Shown: piece after piece, positions 8,531 through 16,057 of the stretch
Layout: every line of letters starts with the position of its first letter
Position numbering within the stretch: the stretch's first letter is position 1
Origin: Candidatus Palauibacter denitrificans
GTDB taxonomy: Bacteria; Gemmatimonadota; Gemmatimonadetes; Palauibacterales; Palauibacteraceae
Length of the DNA: 36,726 nt
Direction: 5' to 3'
NCBI GenBank assembly: GCA_009841015.1
Contig: VXMQ01000092.1
Location: 1 to 36,726 of the forward strand
Program-made: the position numbers and the translations under genes
The notes under the pieces: model-generated
Seen by the model: only the letters and a program-made list of their open reading frames with translations
Databases searched by the model: none
What the model was told of the DNA's origin: nothing

Positions 8531-9058
8531 CTAGAACTCAATGAGGTCTCCGATGCGGATGCCGTTGGCCTCGAACCACCCCTGGTTCATCTCCAGCGCG
8601 TACATGGCGGGCGCGGCCGAGTCGTGGGTTTCCGTGGTCTGCGGTTCCATCTGCTGGATGTCGACGATGCGGCCTTCGCGGTCGATGTAGGCGATGTCGA
8701 GGGGGATGAGCGTGTTCTTCATCCAGAACCCCAGCGTGCGCTGCTCGGGGTAGACGAACAGCATCCCCTGGTTCTCCTCGAGCGACTCCCGGTACATCAG
8801 TCCCTGCTGGCGCTCGTCGGCGTCGTCGGCGATCTCGACCTGGATCTCGATGCCGCCCACCCGGAGCGGGACCAGTTCCAGGGCCTGGGAGACGGCGCCC
8901 GTTCCCGTCTCGGCGGCCTGCCCCGTTTCGGCGACCTGCCCATTGGCCGCGGCGTCGGCGCCGCGAACGCCCGCGTCGACTGAACCGCACCCCGGCAACA
9001 CGGTCGCAAGGGCCGCCATCAACACGAATCCGGGCTCTCTCCATCGTTTTTTCAGCAT
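8531..9058 (-). CDS. DUF192 lipoprotein
   Basis: A 175-residue exported protein with a signal peptide ending in a lipobox-like LPGCGS (Cys near 24), a low-complexity Ala/Gly/Thr/Glu linker to about residue 55 and a DUF192 domain. The domain shows the family hallmarks: VEIADDADERQQGLMYRESLEENQGML, then FWMKNTLIPLDIAYID and a C-terminal ALEMNQGWFEANGIRIGD. The family is widespread and its function unsettled. The gene ends 1 nt before the fumC start, so they are probably one transcript, although no functional link to fumarase is known. ATG at 9058 starts a normal basic-hydrophobic signal peptide. Confidence 0.88.
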   Translation of the reverse strand: MLKKRWREPGFVLMAALATVLPGCGSVDAGVRGADAAANGQVAETGQAAETGTGAVSQALELVPLRVGGIEIQVEIADDADERQQGLMYRESLEENQGMLFVYPEQRTLGFWMKNTLIPLDIAYIDREGRIVDIQQMEPQTTETHDSAAPAMYALEMNQGWFEANGIRIGDLIEF

Positions 9059-9189
9059 GTCAGATCATCGTCCTTCGGGTCGACTCCGTTGCGGCTTCCC
9101 CTCCCGCAAGGAAAACTAGCAGACGAGGTTGGGGTATGGAACGAGGTGGCGGGGCCGGCGGGACGGGGACCACGGGAAGGGGGAGCGGC

Positions 9190-9924
9190 ATGATTCTTCC
9201 GGATGTCAGAGCTTCCTTCGGACGGGATGACGCGGCCCGACTCGTCTACCTCCTCGCCCGCGAGGGCGAGGATCGGACCCGCCTCGAGACGCTGGTCTCG
9301 GAGCGGGGGATCGATGCGCTGGTCGATCACCCGAAAGCCCCCGCCGCGCTCTCCGCCGAACCGGGGCTCGCGGCGCTGCCTCTGGCGCTCTTCTCCTACG
9401 TGTCACTGCGTCACAGCCTGCTCGAGGGCGGCGTCGAGTCCCGCCTGATGGCCGACTACGTGACCTCCATCTTCCTCCACTTCGCGAGGGAGGCGCGGGC
9501 CCACCGGATCGCGGAATACGACGACTGCGAGTACCGGTATCTCGTCGACCTGGTGGCGGAGATCGCCGAGTCTGACGGGCGCCGCGGCTTTCTCCTCAGC
9601 GCTCATCTGGGCAACTTCGCGCTCTGGCTTTCGGGCCTCTTCCCGGACTGGATCAGCACGCGGGAGCGACGCAGGGCGGGACCCGACCTCGGTTACTACG
9701 AGGCGATGGGTCAGACCGGCTTCTCGCTGGCCGCCGACGCCCCCTTCGCGCGCCGCCAGCAACTCGACGGCTGCTATCGCGACGCCGCGAAGACCTTTAC
9801 CGCCCTCCGCGTCGCGCTGAACCGCTTTTCGGACCGATACCTCACGCCCCGGCCGGCTTCCCCGGTCGATCGCCTGTTGAGGCAGGTCGTGGACGACTTC
9901 GAGGCGCGCTGGTTGCAGGCGTGA
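9190..9924 (+). CDS. Unrecognised helical cytosolic protein
   Basis: A 244-residue protein I do not recognise. It has no signal peptide or membrane helix and reads as mainly alpha-helical, with many Leu, Ala, Arg and acidic residues. Stretches such as FSYVSLRHSLLEGGVESRLMADYVTSIFLHFA and GFLLSAHLGNFALWLSGLFPDWI look like buried helices. It has no cysteine motif or obvious nucleotide-binding loop. ATG at 9190 is chosen over the upstream ATG at 9136 because GGGGGAG sits just before it and the extra 18 residues are low-complexity Gly/Arg/Thr. It precedes the Fur-family gene by 36 bp, which contain a dyad, so they may be separately controlled. Coding character agrees with neighbouring genes. Confidence 0.72.
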   Translation: MILPDVRASFGRDDAARLVYLLAREGEDRTRLETLVSERGIDALVDHPKAPAALSAEPGLAALPLALFSYVSLRHSLLEGGVESRLMADYVTSIFLHFAREARAHRIAEYDDCEYRYLVDLVAEIAESDGRRGFLLSAHLGNFALWLSGLFPDWISTRERRRAGPDLGYYEAMGQTGFSLAADAPFARRQQLDGCYRDAAKTFTALRVALNRFSDRYLTPRPASPVDRLLRQVVDDFEARWLQA

Positions 9925-9936
9925 CGAGGGCGCATA

Positions 9937-9958
9937 TTTTCTCAGCGTGTTGAGAAAA
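9937..9958 (+). promoter_or_regulatory. Perfect 8+8 bp dyad, candidate operator of the Fur-family gene
   Basis: TTTTCTCA (9937-9944) and its exact reverse complement TGAGAAAA (9951-9958) flank 6 bp and end two bases before the ATG at 9961. It is an AT-rich island in a GC-rich gap and occupies the place where a Shine-Dalgarno would be expected. Position suggests autoregulation by the adjacent regulator; the sequence does not match the canonical GATAATGATAATCATTATC Fur box. Confidence 0.6.
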
Positions 9959-9960
9959 CC

Positions 9961-10461
9961 ATGACCACGGACACCCTCACCCCCCGACCGCCTCTCGGCT
10001 GCGCCGCCGTGATGCTCGGCCTCTTCCGGGCCGCGCTGCAGGAGCATCATCTGCCCGTCACCCATCAGCGGGAAGCGATCGCGCGCGTCCTGTTCGAGTC
10101 CGGGCTGCGGCTTTCGGCGGACGAGGTCGTGGAACGCCTGCGGAGCGACGGCGAACGCGCGGGCAAGGCCACGGTCTACCGTACCCTGAGCCTTCTGGTT
10201 CGCGTCGGTCTCGCCACGGAGCACGACTTCGACGAGGGTTTCAAGCGGTACGAGGCGAAGGTCGGCGGGGCGCACCAGGACCACCTCATCTGCACGGCAT
10301 GCGGCGACGTGGTCCAGTTCGAGCGCGATGAACTCAACCGGCTTCAGACGGCAGTCGCCGGGCAGTTCGGTTTCCACGTACTGAAACGTCAACTCAAGCT
10401 GTACGGGCTCTGCGCCCGCTGCGACGCCGAATCCGGCCAGGCGCTTCGCCAGGTCAGCTAG
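9961..10461 (+). CDS. Fur-family metal-responsive transcriptional repressor
   Basis: A 166-residue regulator with an N-terminal winged helix (LPVTHQREAIARVLFESG, LSADEVVERL and the recognition region GKATVYRTLSLLVRVGLA) and a C-terminal dimer/metal domain. HQDH at 105-108 is the regulatory metal-site signature. Two Cys pairs, C111/C114 and C151/C154 (CARC), would form the structural Zn site. It has an N-terminal extension of about 20 residues. Fur, Zur and PerR cannot be separated safely by eye; no substrate-import genes adjoin it. A perfect dyad abuts the ATG, suggesting self-repression. The ATG lacks a clear Shine-Dalgarno because the dyad fills that space. pyrE follows after 35 bp. Confidence 0.9.
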   Translation: MTTDTLTPRPPLGCAAVMLGLFRAALQEHHLPVTHQREAIARVLFESGLRLSADEVVERLRSDGERAGKATVYRTLSLLVRVGLATEHDFDEGFKRYEAKVGGAHQDHLICTACGDVVQFERDELNRLQTAVAGQFGFHVLKRQLKLYGLCARCDAESGQALRQVS

Positions 10462-10485
10462 CAGCCCGTGGCAAAGCCCTGCACC

Positions 10486-10499
10486 AGGAGGTTCCGCTG
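10486..10499 (+). promoter_or_regulatory. Strong Shine-Dalgarno selecting a CTG start for pyrE
   Basis: AGGAGG at 10486-10491 is followed by 5 nt (TTCCG) and then CTG at 10497-10499. No ATG, GTG or TTG in the pyrE frame lies near this site; the first downstream one is GTG 10563, which would remove the conserved N-terminal helix. Confidence 0.65.
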
Positions 10500-11099
10500 A
10501 GTTCCGCCCATTCGAGACTTCTGAACCTGCTCGCCGAGCGCTCGTTCCGGCTCGGGGACTTCGTGCTCGCTTCCGGCGCCCGGAGCGACTACTACATCGA
10601 CTGCCGGACCTCGACCATGCACGCGCATGGACAGGTGCTGATGGGCGAGGTCGGCCTCGCGGCCATCCGTGACGCCGGACTCCAGCCCGATGCGGTCGGC
10701 GGCCTCACCATGGGCGCGGACCCGCTGGCCTACGCCATCGCCGCCGGCAGTTGGCGCGCGGGGGACCCGATCCACGCGTTCTCGGTCCGCAAGCGCGCCA
10801 AGCGACACGGCAAGGGACAGTTGATCGAGGGCTGCTTCGAGCCCGGCGCCCGCGTCGTCGTCGTGGAGGACGTGATCACCACGGGCGGCTCCGCCTTCCA
10901 GGCGGTCGAGGCGGTGAACCGCGCCCAGGGCGAGGTGCTCGGGGTACTCGGCCTTGTCGACCGCGAGGAGGGGGGAAGAGCCACGCTGGAGGGGGCCGGT
11001 CTGCGGACCATGGTACTTTACACTGCAAGCGATCTCAGAGCGGCGGTAGCCGCGAAGGCCGCCAAGGAGAGTGAGACGTGTCCGACCAGGATCTCCTGA
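10497..11099 (+). CDS. pyrE: Orotate phosphoribosyltransferase, CTG start
   Basis: Transfers phosphoribose from PRPP to orotate in pyrimidine synthesis (cytosolic dimer). The PRPP-binding signature is VVVVEDVITTGGSA. The N-terminal pattern LAERSFRLGDFVLASGARSDYYIDCR is that of PyrE with its conserved strand and substrate loop, and FSVRKRAKRHGKGQLIEG carries the catalytic-loop lysine/arginine residues. A start at CTG 10497 gives 200 residues beginning (M)SSAHSRLLNLLAERSF, the expected PyrE N-terminus, with AGGAGG 5 nt upstream. A GTG 10563 start would give 178 residues and lose the first helix. Its end overlaps the next gene's GTG start by 22 bp, indicating an operon with the Fe-S carrier gene. 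Confidence 0.9.
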   Translation: MSSAHSRLLNLLAERSFRLGDFVLASGARSDYYIDCRTSTMHAHGQVLMGEVGLAAIRDAGLQPDAVGGLTMGADPLAYAIAAGSWRAGDPIHAFSVRKRAKRHGKGQLIEGCFEPGARVVVVEDVITTGGSAFQAVEAVNRAQGEVLGVLGLVDREEGGRATLEGAGLRTMVLYTASDLRAAVAAKAAKESETCPTRIS

Positions 11100-11674
11100 C
11101 ATTCACGGACGCCGCCAGCGAGCGGATCCGATCATTCATCGACGAGGACCCCGCGGAGGGTCTCGCCGTGCGCGTCAGCGTCCAGAACGCGAGCCCCATC
11201 GCGCCGGAATACGAGATGGCGCTCATCGAACCGTTCGAGCGGGAAGCCGAGGACCAGTCGTTCGACGCCTCCGGCTTCGAGGTCGTCGTCGACTCGAAGA
11301 GCGCGGACATCCTCTCCGGCACCCGCATCGACTGGGTGGAGTCGCTCCAGGGCTCGGGCTTTCATTTCAACAATCCCAACATCCAGCCGCTCGGCGCCGC
11401 GCCGCTGGACGGGCCCCTCGTCGACCGCGTGCGCCGCGTCATCGACGAGCAGATCAACCCGGGGGTGGCGTCGCATGGCGGGACCGTGCGCCTCGTCGAC
11501 ATTCGCGACAACGTCGTCTACGTGACGATGGGGGGCGGCTGCCAGGGCTGCGGCATGGCCTCCGTGACGCTCACGCAGGGGATCAAGCAGATGATCCGGG
11601 ACGCGGCTCCCGAGATCGTCGACGTGCAGGACGTGACCGACCACGCCGCCGGCAGCAATCCGTACTACGCTTAG
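11078..11674 (+). CDS. nfuA: NfuA-type Fe-S cluster carrier
   Basis: A 198-residue protein with the two-domain NfuA layout. The N-terminal degenerate A-type (IscA-like) domain, residues about 5-102, keeps DILSGTRIDWVESLQGSGFHFNNPN but has no cysteines. The C-terminal NifU domain, about 112-190, has GGTVRLVDIRDNVVYVTMGGGCQGCGMA, whose C155 and C158 (CxxC) bind a bridging [4Fe-4S] cluster between two subunits. The family delivers clusters to client enzymes and is used under oxidative or iron-poor conditions. GTG at 11078 is preceded by AAGGAGAG with a suitable gap and lies inside the pyrE 3' end, so it is translationally coupled. A Fur-family gene lies just upstream, consistent with, but not proving, iron control. 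Confidence 0.92.
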   Translation: MSDQDLLTFTDAASERIRSFIDEDPAEGLAVRVSVQNASPIAPEYEMALIEPFEREAEDQSFDASGFEVVVDSKSADILSGTRIDWVESLQGSGFHFNNPNIQPLGAAPLDGPLVDRVRRVIDEQINPGVASHGGTVRLVDIRDNVVYVTMGGGCQGCGMASVTLTQGIKQMIRDAAPEIVDVQDVTDHAAGSNPYYA

Positions 11675-11699
11675 CTGCCCGGCGCCGCTGCCCGGCGCC
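11674..11699. repeat. Tandem 13-bp repeat between convergent genes
   Basis: GCTGCCCGGCGCC occurs twice head to tail (11674-11686, 11687-11699) in the 33-bp gap between the Fe-S carrier and the convergent membrane gene. Each unit contains GGCGCC and can form a short hairpin. A terminator role is possible, but there is no T-tract. Confidence 0.6.
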
Positions 11700-11707
11700 G
11701 CCGCCGG

Positions 11708-12058
11708 CTACTTCTTCTTGCGCGGCTTGAGGAAGACGTGCAGCACGGTCGCGACGATCGACATGACGAGCGCCCCGCCGACCGCCGTGACGAGACCGGC
11801 GAGTTCGAACCCCGGGATCAGCGACGCCGCCAGGTAGAACATCAGGCCGTTGAGGACGAAGTAGAACAGTCCCAGCGTCAGGACCGTGATCGGGAAGGTC
11901 ACGAGACGCAGGACCGGACGGACGGTCGCGTTGATGAGCCCGATCGCGAGCGCCCCGCCGACGAGCGCCTCCGGACTGTCGACCCGGACCCCCGCGAGGA
12001 GCCGCGCGGTCACGTACAACGCGGCCGCGTTGACGAGCCAGTTCCGGATCAGGCCCAC
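11708..12058 (-). CDS. Phage-holin-4-2/DUF360-type four-helix membrane protein
   Basis: A 116-residue inner-membrane protein with four hydrophobic segments and a basic LKPRKKK end. The central pattern INATVRPVLRLVTFPITVLTLGLFYFVLNGLMFYLAASLIPGF is characteristic of the chromosomal 'phage holin family 4' group. Despite the name these are ordinary bacterial membrane proteins of unknown function, and nothing here indicates a prophage. The GTG start at 12058 lies 7 nt after the stop of the large peptidase-barrel gene, so the two are probably co-translated. Confidence 0.9.
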   Translation of the reverse strand: MGLIRNWLVNAAALYVTARLLAGVRVDSPEALVGGALAIGLINATVRPVLRLVTFPITVLTLGLFYFVLNGLMFYLAASLIPGFELAGLVTAVGGALVMSIVATVLHVFLKPRKKK

Positions 12059-12065
12059 GAATCCG

Positions 12066-15000
12066 TCAGAAGCCGGGCGTCAGGTTGAACTGCCAGATCC
12101 AGCCCTTTTCCGGGCGATCGAAGGGCCGGACGAAATTGATTTCCGCGATCATCAGACCGAAGACGTTGACCCTCGTCAGGAAGCCGGCGCTCGACACCCA
12201 GGTCCGGTCCTCGAACGAGCAGTTGGCCTCCGGGCAGTTCTGGGGCGTCTCGCCCGACCAGGCCTTGCCCATGTCGTAGAAGAGGCCGACCTCGACCGGC
12301 GGTACGCCCGGGGCCCGGATCACCCCGATCCCGCCGAGGAGGGGAAGCCGCAGTTCCAGGTTGCCCACCGCCACGCGGTTGCCGATGAGGTTCCCGATGA
12401 GAGGGCAGCTGAAGAACGCGGCCTGACCCGCGACCGTGCACTCGGCGACATCGATGGACCTGTTGTCGTAGCCGCGAATGAGGGATGGCACCCCGAGATA
12501 GAGTCGGCCCAGGCGCGGGTCGTCCGCACCGCCCCCCCAACGGCCGAAGTGGAGGGCCCGTCCGGCCACCGTGAACGGTCCGGCGCGGACGTACCGGCGG
12601 ACGTCACCCGTCACCGTCAGGAAGTTCAGCGTTCCGACGGCCGGCTCCACCTCCAGCCGGTAGCGCTGTCCGGCGATCGGGCTCGTGCCGCCGAAGATCG
12701 AACTGTCGTATACGAGGGCGGCGCTTGCGCTCGCGCTGTACAGCGACGCGAAGGCGCAGGGCTGCTGACGGTTGAACGACAGCACCTCGCCCTCGCAGTC
12801 CTGCAGATCCGTGACCTCGTTTGCCAGTGGCTGACCGGTGAAGAAGTCGAAGGCGATCTCCTCGATTTCGCCGGAAAAGTCGATCTGCCGCGCCGAGGCG
12901 GAGAACTCGACGCGCGAGTTCCGGTTGAAGGGATAGGCGACGATCCCGGTCAGCTCCCGGTTGATCTCGAACCAGCGGAAGTCACGAAAGACGTTCACGG
13001 GCCGGTTCCCGACCTGAACCCGCTGGAGCCCGATCTGGCGCGTGACGAACGGCACCTGTCCCCCGATGAAGGCCCAGTTCCAGCGACTGGACCGATTCTC
13101 GTAGCCCGCGAGCGCCGCCGTGCCCTGCAGCAGATCCCCGAAGCTCGTGTTGACCTGCAGGATGGTCTGGAGCGTGCGGTTGCCGAGCAGGTCCGAGAAG
13201 AACAGCGCCGCGCCGCCCGCGAAGAAGACGCCGAAGTCGCTCGCCCCGAAGGCGATCGTGGGCTGCGAGATGAAATCGAGGGACAGCGGGGACCGGAACT
13301 CGGCGTCCTCGAAGGTGATCGGGTCGGCCAGGCCGAGGCGGGCGTTGTCCAGCAGTTCCGCGTGCGCGGTCGACAGCCGCTCGCGCGGCGGGATGATCGA
13401 GGCATCGACGCCCACCAGCATCTCGGGCGCCGGCACCCCGGCCAGGACCTCCGGATCGTCGATCACGTAGATCTCGTAGCTGAACGGCCCGCCCTTGTTG
13501 ACGCTGAACGCGACGTCGCCCGTGCCGCGGGCCACGGACACGGCCGGGCTGATGGCCGTGAGTCCGCTCACGCCGGTCCACAGGTCGGTGACCAGGTACC
13601 GCTCCCGCGTCTCGAGGTCGAGCCGGTAGAGGTTGGCGATCCCGTCGTGGTCTGACACGAAGTACAGACTCTCGCCGTCCGGGGACCACTGGGGATTGTA
13701 GTTGCGGAACTGGTCATCGAAGCCCGGCAGCGGTTCGATCTCCCCGCTTTCCAGATCCAGCAGCGCGACCTGGTACGTGCCCGGGACGAGCAACTCCAGG
13801 TCGGTCGTAAAGCGGTCCGTCGCGAACGCCACCGACCGGCCATCGGGCGACCACGCGGGCTGGAGGTCCGCAAACGGGTCCTCCGTGAGCCGCCTCAGCT
13901 GCCCGGTCTCGACGTTGATCACGTACAGATCGGTGAACCCGGCGGAGTGGCCGCTGAACGCGATGTGCGACCCGTCCGGCGACCAGCTCGGCGTGAAGAT
14001 CGCGCCCAGCTGAAACCCCTCGACCGGGACCTCCCTGACGATGTTCCCGCTCTCCGCCTCCATGATCGTGAGCAGCGGGTCGCCCGTCTTGATGCCGGCG
14101 ACCGCGAAGAGCCGTCCGTCCGGGTGCCAGTCCCCCGCCGAATGGATGAACTGGAGGCTCTCGAAGTGCGGGTCGACCGCGTTGTTCGTCAGGCGGCGCT
14201 TTACTTCGCCGGTGCGGGCGTCGGCCCCGAACATCTCGATGGAGAAGAGGTCGCTCTGCGAAACGTAGACCATGTCCAGGCCGTTGGGACTCAGCGCCGG
14301 GCCCAGGTGGAGCTTGCCTTCATCGGGCGGCTCGTAGACAACGCGGCGGCCGTAGTCGTCGGGGGAGCGGGTCTCCTGACGGGCGTCCGCGAAATACGTC
14401 TCGAGTTCGTTCTTCCAGCGGTCCGAAAGCTCTCCGATCGGCACCTCGAGGACGGCTTCGATTGCCGCCAGCGCATTCCCGGTGCGCGCGGCGAGGTTCA
14501 GAATCCGGCCAATCCGGTCGTCCCCGAACGCGCCGCCGATGTAGGACCAGAACGCGTGGCCGTAGCGGTACGGGAAGTACCGCCGGTCGGCAAGCTCCGG
14601 AATTGTCGGGAACCCATCTTCCAGATCCAGGGCGTCCCGCATCCACATCGTCGTGAACGGGTCGATGGGCCCGATCGACAGGTATTCGGCCATGCCTTCG
14701 ATGAACCACAGTGGCAGCCGGATCGCGCCGGGCACGTCCAGCCCCGGGCCTCCCGTCCCCTGCCCCGTCATGTCGAACTGGAAGGCGTGCACGAGTTCGT
14801 GGCCGAGCAGGTGATCGGTCTCGTGGATCGACACCATCATCGGCATGACGAGCCGTCGCTTCAGGATCTCCGTGAAGCCCTGCGTGCCCTCGTCGATGAA
14901 CTGGCCGGAGGTGTTCGTCTGCTCGAAATCCGGATGGTCGGCGTAGAGGATGATCGGCTGGCGCTGGCGGAACTCGTGATTGAGCACCCGGGAGAGGCGG

Positions 15001-15230
15001 GCGTACCAGCGCTCGGCCAGGCGGCCCACCATCTGCGCGCCGGCCGCGCTCTCCTCGTAGTAGTAGATGTCGAAGTGCTGCGTCTTGAGCACTTCGAAGT
15101 CGAAGGACTCGTAGACGACCTTGTTCCGGCCGAAATATCGGCCGGCCTGCCCCTCAAGCGCGGTAGCGGCGGGGCCCGAGAAGACCGCGAGAGCGGCAAG
15201 CGCGGCGAGCGCGTGAGTTCTGCGAAGCAT
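12066..15230 (-). CDS. HExxH peptidase, TolB-like propeller and BamA-like barrel protein
   Basis: A 1054-residue exported protein with three parts. After a signal peptide (about 1-28) comes a gluzincin-like peptidase domain with HELVH at 144-148 and a downstream glutamate in FIEGMAEYL (E182) that would complete the zinc site; this is the 'peptidase MA-like' layout. Residues about 290-600 are PD40/WD40-like propeller repeats (WSPDGSHIAFSG, WSPDGRSVAFATD, WSPDGESLYFVSD) as in TolB. From about 640 to the end is a beta-barrel of the BamA/Omp85 surface-antigen type, with VGNLELRLPLLGG and VEVGLFYDMGKAW and a terminal phenylalanine. I infer an outer-membrane protein displaying a periplasmic peptidase and propeller; the substrate is unknown. 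It follows rlpA and precedes the holin-like gene on the same strand. Confidence 0.9.
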   Translation of the reverse strand: MLRRTHALAALAALAVFSGPAATALEGQAGRYFGRNKVVYESFDFEVLKTQHFDIYYYEESAAGAQMVGRLAERWYARLSRVLNHEFRQRQPIILYADHPDFEQTNTSGQFIDEGTQGFTEILKRRLVMPMMVSIHETDHLLGHELVHAFQFDMTGQGTGGPGLDVPGAIRLPLWFIEGMAEYLSIGPIDPFTTMWMRDALDLEDGFPTIPELADRRYFPYRYGHAFWSYIGGAFGDDRIGRILNLAARTGNALAAIEAVLEVPIGELSDRWKNELETYFADARQETRSPDDYGRRVVYEPPDEGKLHLGPALSPNGLDMVYVSQSDLFSIEMFGADARTGEVKRRLTNNAVDPHFESLQFIHSAGDWHPDGRLFAVAGIKTGDPLLTIMEAESGNIVREVPVEGFQLGAIFTPSWSPDGSHIAFSGHSAGFTDLYVINVETGQLRRLTEDPFADLQPAWSPDGRSVAFATDRFTTDLELLVPGTYQVALLDLESGEIEPLPGFDDQFRNYNPQWSPDGESLYFVSDHDGIANLYRLDLETRERYLVTDLWTGVSGLTAISPAVSVARGTGDVAFSVNKGGPFSYEIYVIDDPEVLAGVPAPEMLVGVDASIIPPRERLSTAHAELLDNARLGLADPITFEDAEFRSPLSLDFISQPTIAFGASDFGVFFAGGAALFFSDLLGNRTLQTILQVNTSFGDLLQGTAALAGYENRSSRWNWAFIGGQVPFVTRQIGLQRVQVGNRPVNVFRDFRWFEINRELTGIVAYPFNRNSRVEFSASARQIDFSGEIEEIAFDFFTGQPLANEVTDLQDCEGEVLSFNRQQPCAFASLYSASASAALVYDSSIFGGTSPIAGQRYRLEVEPAVGTLNFLTVTGDVRRYVRAGPFTVAGRALHFGRWGGGADDPRLGRLYLGVPSLIRGYDNRSIDVAECTVAGQAAFFSCPLIGNLIGNRVAVGNLELRLPLLGGIGVIRAPGVPPVEVGLFYDMGKAWSGETPQNCPEANCSFEDRTWVSSAGFLTRVNVFGLMIAEINFVRPFDRPEKGWIWQFNLTPGF

Positions 15231-15400
15231 ACATCCTCCACCAGGAGACCGCTGCCTCCGACCTTACCGGGTTCCTGGACCCCGGGGGGCCGTGCCGCCT
15301 CGCGGACGGCAAGCAGTCAGGGGGTGTCGAAAGCTACCCGAGGCACCCGACCTCCGCTATTCCGCTCTATCACGACTGAAATGCAAGCGAGGTCACAGAG
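15231..15400 (-). other. Structured leader between rlpA and the peptidase-barrel gene
   Basis: This 170-bp gap holds strong inverted repeats. GCCGT and CCGC pair with GCGG and ACGGC across CTC (about 15289-15310), and CCGGG/CCCGG hairpins lie near 15267-15286. A GGGTG/CACCC hairpin lies near 15323-15347 when read on the minus strand. GGTGGAGGATGT directly before the ATG at 15230 gives a good Shine-Dalgarno. The gap could combine a terminator for rlpA with a structured 5' leader. I cannot match it to a known riboswitch. Confidence 0.35.
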
Positions 15401-16057
15401 TCAGCAGCGGCGGATGAACCCGCCCAGCGTGTCGCGCGCGCGGCTGGCGGCCGGCTCATCCGCGAAAGGGCCGGCCAGGACGCGGTACATGTTTTCGTAC
15501 GCCTCGATCGAGGCTTCGAGCCCCGCCCGCGCGACCTCCTGCCGCTTCATCTCGGCGTTCCGGCGCTCCCGAAAGGAGGCGATCTGGACGACGACGCAGC
15601 CGCCGCGCGCGGAGACCGGGGTCGCCGTCCCGAGCACCGTGATCCGCACGCGCGCCGTGCCGGGCCCGATCATCTCGAGCTCCCTCGCCGCCCCCCGGGA
15701 CACGTCCAGGATGCGGCCGGGCACGAAGGGGCCGCGGTCGGTCACGTCGAGGTCGATGGAGCGCCCGTTGTCGAGGTTGTCCACGCGGAGCCGGGTCCCG
15801 AACGGGATCGTCCGGTGGGCGGCGGAGATGGCATCCATGTCGTAGGTGTTGCCGGCCGCGGTGGTCCGGCCGTGAAACGGCTCGCCGTACCACGAGGCGA
15901 TGCCGGTCTGCGTCCAGCCGACGGCGTAGAGCGACGGGTCGGCGGAGGGCGGCGGGCCGGCGGACGGCGTCGTCGCGAGGGGGACGGACCACACGCAGGC
16001 CTGGCCGGAGAGCGCGGCGGCGAGCGCCACGCCGAGCGCGGCCCCGCGCCGGCTCAG
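15401..16057 (-). CDS. rlpA: RlpA-like septal lytic transglycosylase with SPOR domain, probable CTG start
   Basis: A 218-residue envelope protein. A short hydrophobic signal (GAALGVALAAALSGQAC) leads to a possible lipid-bearing C21. A double-psi beta-barrel spans about 52-145 (ASWYGEPFHGRTTAAG, AAHRTIPFGTRLRV, VTDRGPFVPGRILDVSRGAA). A SPOR domain from about 153 to the end (VVVQIASFRERRNAEM...YRVLAGPFA) binds denuded glycan at the division site. RlpA proteins cleave naked peptidoglycan strands. Where active family members usually have GExYD, this one has GNTYD, so a glutamate implicated in catalysis is replaced, while D73 and H81 remain. The frame has no ATG or GTG with room for a signal peptide except far upstream inside the DUF839 gene. 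CTG 16057 overlaps the upstream stop as CTGA. Confidence 0.85.
   Translation of the reverse strand: MSRRGAALGVALAAALSGQACVWSVPLATTPSAGPPPSADPSLYAVGWTQTGIASWYGEPFHGRTTAAGNTYDMDAISAAHRTIPFGTRLRVDNLDNGRSIDLDVTDRGPFVPGRILDVSRGAARELEMIGPGTARVRITVLGTATPVSARGGCVVVQIASFRERRNAEMKRQEVARAGLEASIEAYENMYRVLAGPFADEPAASRARDTLGGFIRRC

Noticed and set aside
11708..12058. Holin-like name could suggest prophage.
   Set aside because: The family is a widespread chromosomal membrane protein group. No integrase, capsid, tail or lysis genes are near, and it is coupled to a housekeeping-style envelope gene.
15238..15257. Plus-strand CACCAGGAGACCGCTGCC resembles the B12 box of cobalamin riboswitches.
   Set aside because: The box is the 3' part of that riboswitch. 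On this strand everything 5' of it is coding sequence of the minus-strand peptidase gene, without the conserved core, and no gene follows in that direction.
15250..15285. Minus-strand leader segment with GAACCCGGTAAGG and GGCAGCGGT looks a little like SRP RNA domain IV.
   Set aside because: The invariant GGAAG tetraloop context and the AGCA bulge are missing by several bases and no long closing helix was found.
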